This document shows positions 61,090-64,000 of a stretch of 64,000 nucleotides of DNA, piece after piece. Source of the DNA: an uncultured bacterium (GTDB taxonomy: Bacteria > Bacillota > Clostridia > Lachnospirales > Lachnospiraceae); the NCBI GenBank assembly GCA_947063875.1, contig CAMSTY010000009.1:1-64000 (forward strand), read 5' to 3'. The position numbers and the translations under genes are program-made. Position 1 is the stretch's first letter, and every line of letters starts with the position of its first letter. The notes under the pieces are model-generated. The model did not search any database. It saw only the letters and a list, made by a program, of their open reading frames with translations, and had not been told where the DNA came from.

Positions 61090-61631
61090 ATAAGAAAAAA
61101 TTCAACACAGGATTTTTTGCCATTGTATTTGCCTATCTGATTGGCTGCTTTGTCATGGGAATGAAGACGAAGGATGTGATTGCCAAAGTGCCCTAGAATA
61201 CGATTATCATGATCTGCGGAGTGGGAATGCTGATCCATGTAGCCATTGAGGCCGGCACCATCGATCTTCTGGCGGCCTGGGCGGGAAGCAGCCTGCCTGC
61301 CTGGATTGTGCCGATTGCCTTCAGTGTGATAGGGGCCATCATGAGTTTTTTCTCCAGCACTCTGGGAGTGGTCTGCCCGGCTCTGTTCCCGCTGGTGCCG
61401 ACTCTGGCAGGAACGACAGGAATCAGTCCGCTGACCTTGTTTGCCTGTATTGTCATCGGGGCTCAGAGTTCGGCAATCTCACCCTTTTCCTCCGGGGGAA
61501 GCCTGGTGCTTGGCTCTTGCAGTACAGAGGAGGAGCGAAATGAAATGTTCCCGAAGCTGCTCTTTGTAGCGGTGCCGGTGAGCGTATTATCCTCCATGGC
61601 GTTTAATCTGGTGTTGTCATTTGTGCTGTGA
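61083..61631 (+). pseudogene. Fragment of an ion transporter (SLC13/MatC-like)
   Basis: The plus-strand frame reads KKKFNTGFFAIVFAYLIG, then AKVP and an internal TAG at 61194, then NTIIMICGVGMLI and several hydrophobic helices to 61631. GAQSSAISPFSSGGSLVLGS is a membrane-transporter signature of the dicarboxylate/malonate kind (moderate recognition). About 180 codons are left of a family of over 400. The 5' end is missing and the stop replaces a likely tryptophan codon (TGG to TAG). A short re-start at 61209 could make 140 residues. Not likely functional. Confidence 0.6.
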
Positions 61632-61832
61632 TGAAAAGGTTTTCAAAAGGCTTTCATCCTCTAAATTATAGTAGATAATTGAATCGGAAAGTAGTATAAT
61701 TAAAGCAAAAAATGGAAATCTGATAAAGTAAGAGGGCAGGGGCCTTGGGTTCCTGCTTTTCTTTTTCTTTCTGCCAGCAGAAATGACGGCAGAGGTACGA
61801 AGAATATATATTCCGGGGAGGCATGAGAAGAG

Positions 61833-62690
61833 ATGAAGGTAGTTTGGAAGGAACGGGGAAAAGATCTGATCTATGATCTTGCAGGGGCATTTCTCCAGGC
61901 ATTGGGGGTGTGGTGTTTTATTGAACCTTGCATGATTGCGCCTGGCGGAGTGTCGGGCATGGCACTGCTGGTCAATTATCTGACGGCAGTTCCGGTAGGC
62001 ACCATGGCGCTGGTGCTGAATATCCCTCTTCTGATCAGTTCTTATGTGTGCCTGAACCGCAGAATGACGTGGAAGACCATACAGACGGTTCTGATTATGT
62101 CGCTGATTTTGGACGGCGTGGTAACGCCTCTGTTTCCCCAGTATGTGGGAGACAAGCTGCTCTCCTCAGTTTTCGGCGGAATTCTGGTAGGAATGGGGAT
62201 GGCCATGATCTTTATGAGGGATTCCACCACAGGAGGCGGGGATATTCTGGCAAAGCTGCTGCAGAAACGTTTCCCCTACATGCACACCGGTTATGCGCTG
62301 ATGATGACGGACGCTGTGGTGATCGCAGCTTCCGTCCTGGTGTTTGGAAAGCTGGAGGCGGCCCTCTATGGCCTGATCTCCATGGTGGCGACTACCCAGA
62401 CCATAGACGCTATTCTCTATGGGATGAATAAGGGGGCCATGGTAATGATTCATTCGGAAAAAAACCGGGAAATCGCAGAGGAGATCATGCAACGGCTGAA
62501 TCGGGGGACCACACTTTTCAAAAGCGTGGGAGGCTTCAGCAAGCAGGAGAGGGAGACCCTGCTCTGTGTCATTGACCGGAAGCAGTTCTATTTGGTAAAG
62601 GAGATTGCCTATGCCCATGACCCCCGGGCGTTTGTGGTGGTGTCAGAGACGAAGGAAACCTATGGGGAAGGCTTTCTGGACGCCCATTGA
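61833..62690 (+). CDS. YitT-family membrane protein
   Basis: A 285-residue protein of the YitT (DUF161/DUF2179) family. Five to six membrane helices cover residues 12-195, with the conserved glycines GGVSGMALL and STTGGGDILAKLL. A C-terminal soluble DUF2179 domain (KQERETLLCVIDRKQF, then EIAYAHDPRAFVVVSE) follows. The transport or signalling role is unknown. GAAGAG lies before the ATG. Nearest neighbours give no hint. Confidence 0.88.
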   Translation: MKVVWKERGKDLIYDLAGAFLQALGVWCFIEPCMIAPGGVSGMALLVNYLTAVPVGTMALVLNIPLLISSYVCLNRRMTWKTIQTVLIMSLILDGVVTPLFPQYVGDKLLSSVFGGILVGMGMAMIFMRDSTTGGGDILAKLLQKRFPYMHTGYALMMTDAVVIAASVLVFGKLEAALYGLISMVATTQTIDAILYGMNKGAMVMIHSEKNREIAEEIMQRLNRGTTLFKSVGGFSKQERETLLCVIDRKQFYLVKEIAYAHDPRAFVVVSETKETYGEGFLDAH

Positions 62691-62709
62691 TCAGGGAAAT
62701 ATGCAGCCG

Positions 62710-63444
62710 TCAGGCGCCTGATCTTCGCACCGCATTGTCCTGAAACCGGAAATAGTCCGGCCGGTGGCGGGACTGGGTGAACTCAAACAGAATACCGTCG
62801 CTGTTGTAGGTGTAGCTGCTGACGACAGCCATACAGTTGTATTCTTCGGAGTTCAGTTCCAGGTATTTTTCGTCAATTTCGGTGATTTTTTCCACCGTCA
62901 TGACACGGCGGCTGTTGACGATGGCCATGCGGAGGTCCTGTTCCAGATACTGGTAAATGGAATTTTCTGCAATTTCTTTTGTGAGGCCAGGGGTGCATTC
63001 CTTCCGGAAATAGTTATGATTGATGATCAGGGGCATGTCGTCGAGAAAGTGCAGCCGCTGGATATAGTAGGCTTCGGCTCCGGCCGGGAATCCGGTTTTT
63101 CCGGAAAGGGAATCATTGACGGTAATTTCCATAAATACCAGAACCTTTGTGGAGGGCACACGGCCGTTGCGGATGGCAGATTCCCGGAAGCTTTCGATTT
63201 CCCCCAGGGTAAATGCGGTTTGAGGAGTGGGTTGGTAGATATTGCGAACCCCTTTTCCCTGCATAGTCTGGACATAGCCGTCAGTGACCAAACGGCTGAC
63301 AGCCCGGCGGACCGTGTTCCGGGAGCAGTCATAAGTCTGAATCAGGATGTTTTCTGAAGGGAGAAGTTCCTGACTGGCATATTCGTTGGATTCTATTTTT
63401 CTTTTTAAATCTTTGTATATGGTGTCGTATTTGCTTTTTGGCAT
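62710..63444 (-). CDS. treR: GntR/HutC-family regulator, probable trehalose repressor
   Basis: A 244-residue repressor of the HutC branch. The N-terminal winged helix has YKDLKRKIESNEY, LLPSENILIQTYDCSRNTVR and VTDGYVQTMQGKG. The C-terminal UTRA domain holds the sugar-phosphate site. Trehalose-6-phosphate is the likely inducer, because it diverges from the start of a trehalose-type PTS gene. I start at ATG 63444, with GAAAGGA upstream; a longer frame is less likely. Palindromic TTGTTTAAACAA sites in the divergent promoter are the expected operators. Confidence 0.8.
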   Translation of the reverse strand: MPKSKYDTIYKDLKRKIESNEYASQELLPSENILIQTYDCSRNTVRRAVSRLVTDGYVQTMQGKGVRNIYQPTPQTAFTLGEIESFRESAIRNGRVPSTKVLVFMEITVNDSLSGKTGFPAGAEAYYIQRLHFLDDMPLIINHNYFRKECTPGLTKEIAENSIYQYLEQDLRMAIVNSRRVMTVEKITEIDEKYLELNSEEYNCMAVVSSYTYNSDGILFEFTQSRHRPDYFRFQDNAVRRSGA

Positions 63445-63631
63445 GTTTGAGTCCTTTCGTTGAAATGTATGGCAGGGGCAAGTATGTAATTCTAAGATAC
63501 CTTCAAGCCGAATCAATCTTCATGAAATTTTCCTGCAGCTTAAATCCTGGTAATAAATCTGTGCAACTTTGAAAAGGCATTCTAAATGTATTATAAGACC
63601 TGGAACCATAAAGTCAAGGGAAATCGCAAAC

Positions 63632-63643
63632 TTGTTTAAACAA
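63632..63643. promoter_or_regulatory. TreR-like operator 1
   Basis: Perfect 12-base palindrome TTGTTTAAACAA. It is the copy nearest to treR and may control the repressor's own promoter. Matching copies lie at 63664 and 63699. Confidence 0.75.
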
Positions 63644-63658
63644 ATTCCAAAAAGAGCA

Positions 63659-63687
63659 TTGACATGTTTAAACAAGTGTGATATAAA
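63659..63687 (+). promoter_or_regulatory. SigA promoter for the trehalose-type PTS gene, with operator 2 inside
   Basis: TTGACA at 63659, 17 bases, TATAAA at 63682. The operator ATGTTTAAACAAGT fills the spacer from 63664, so bound repressor would block RNA polymerase. Confidence 0.85.
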
Positions 63688-63696
63688 AGAAGTATA

Positions 63697-63712
63697 ACAT
63701 GTTTAAACAAGT
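63697..63712 (+). promoter_or_regulatory. TreR-like operator 3
   Basis: ACATGTTTAAACAAGT, identical to the core of operator 2 and 35 bases downstream of it. It covers the early transcribed region, allowing repression by looping or side-by-side binding. Confidence 0.75.
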
Positions 63713-63743
63713 TTGCGCGAACGGATTGAAACAAAACGGTTTG

Positions 63744-63831
63744 GCTGCCGCAGATTAAAAAAGTGAGGCAGCAGGAAATGGCCAACCGGCAGAAATGCAA
63801 CAAAGCAACCAACCGGCAGAAATGCAACAAA
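63744..63831 (+). other. Leader of the PTS gene with a hairpin and two 27-base repeats
   Basis: GCTGCC pairs with GGCAGC (63744-63772). Then CCAACCGGCAGAAATGCAAC occurs twice, at 63782 and 63809. The 410-base gap between the two genes holds these, the operators and the promoter; nothing else is seen. Confidence 0.6.
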
Positions 63832-63853
63832 AAGGAAAATGGAGGAGCGAAAC

Positions 63854-64000
63854 ATGGGTAAGTATGCAGAAGACGCGAAGCAGCTGCTTGGCCTGGTGGG
63901 CGGCAGGGAGAACATAGCAGCAGTATCACATTGTATGACCAGGATGCGGTTTGCGCTGGCGGACCCTTCCCGGGCGGATATCACGGCTATTGAGGCAATG
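63854..64000 (+). CDS. Start of a trehalose-type PTS enzyme EIIBC, cut by the window end
   Basis: The first 49 residues of a PTS enzyme II are visible. The EIIB domain starts MGKYAEDAKQLLGLVGG and has the phosphorylated cysteine Cys27 in SHCMTRMRF. The family is the glucose/sucrose/trehalose type, and the TreR-like neighbour points to trehalose. GGAGGAGC lies before the ATG. The gene continues past 64000, so its length and the rest of the operon are unknown. Confidence 0.8.
   Translation, partial: MGKYAEDAKQLLGLVGGRENIAAVSHCMTRMRFALADPSRADITAIEAM

Noticed and set aside
61209..61631. Intact small membrane protein of 140 residues
   Set aside because: Its upstream frame carries the matching transporter sequence up to a TAG, so it is the remainder of a larger broken gene.

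Overview
The window looks like a chromosomal segment of a motile, Gram-positive, anaerobic clostridium, most likely of the Lachnospiraceae type. The signs are strong GGAGG-type ribosome binding sites, the FliW-CsrA-FliS-flagellin arrangement, secreted proteins with choline-binding-like (CW) repeats, a clostridial intracellular subtilase and a TreR-type PTS locus. I cannot name the species from the sequence.

Region 1 (1-25,550) is a flagellar island. A plus-strand operon carries fliD, fliS, a small chaperone-like gene, a second FliD-like gene and a nucleotidyltransferase-fold gene. A facing minus-strand operon, flgM-flgN-flgK-flgL-DUF6470-like-fliW-csrA, meets it at a shared terminator near 7,200. 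A second plus-strand operon starts at a SigD promoter near 12,830. It encodes a FliK-like protein, a truncated FlhB-like protein, two secreted CW-repeat proteins, a lytic transglycosylase without signal peptide, a PilZ protein and a glycosyltransferase. Two flagellin genes follow, each with its own SigD-type promoter, then two more glycosyltransferases. A shared promoter pattern, TTAT or TTAA, 15-16 bases, then GCCGATAT or a close variant, links these units. FliW and CsrA are encoded here and the main flagellin leader has plausible CsrA sites, so the FliW-CsrA-flagellin switch is probably intact.

Region 2 (25,540-35,215) is chemotaxis: cheA-cheW-cheR-cheB plus a membrane C39-like peptidase on the minus strand. 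Divergent from it are two methyl-accepting chemotaxis proteins, the second with an extracytoplasmic zinc-binding CZB domain.

Region 3 (35,217-49,242) is housekeeping: an RNase H-like nuclease, ruvA-ruvB, zapA, a U32 peptidase, a SEDS (RodA/FtsW) glycosyltransferase with its class B penicillin-binding protein, a Nudix hydrolase, a degenerate GGDEF-EAL protein, an M32 carboxypeptidase and a subtilase.

Region 4 (49,200-57,894) is the most interesting part. A perfect 31-base direct repeat flanks an AT-rich segment of about 8.7 kb inserted at the 3' end of the subtilase gene. The left junction supplies a new stop codon, and the displaced original gene end can be read just right of the second repeat. 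The segment carries an AlbA_2/ATPase regulator behind a strong promoter with an operator array, a 1241-residue unrecognised STAND-like protein overlapping a serine/threonine kinase gene, and a broken AbiEi/AbiEii toxin-antitoxin pair. Three 22-base repeats sit beside the right junction. There is no integrase. I read it as a non-autonomous or decayed integrative element, and the large protein plus kinase as a candidate defence system.

Region 5 (57,900-64,000) is mixed: a remnant winged-helix fragment, a bacteriohemerythrin, a GH13 alpha-glucosidase, a deletion scar joining a beheaded LysR regulator to a beheaded transporter, a YitT-family protein, and a TreR-like repressor divergent from the start of a trehalose-type PTS gene with three matching operators.
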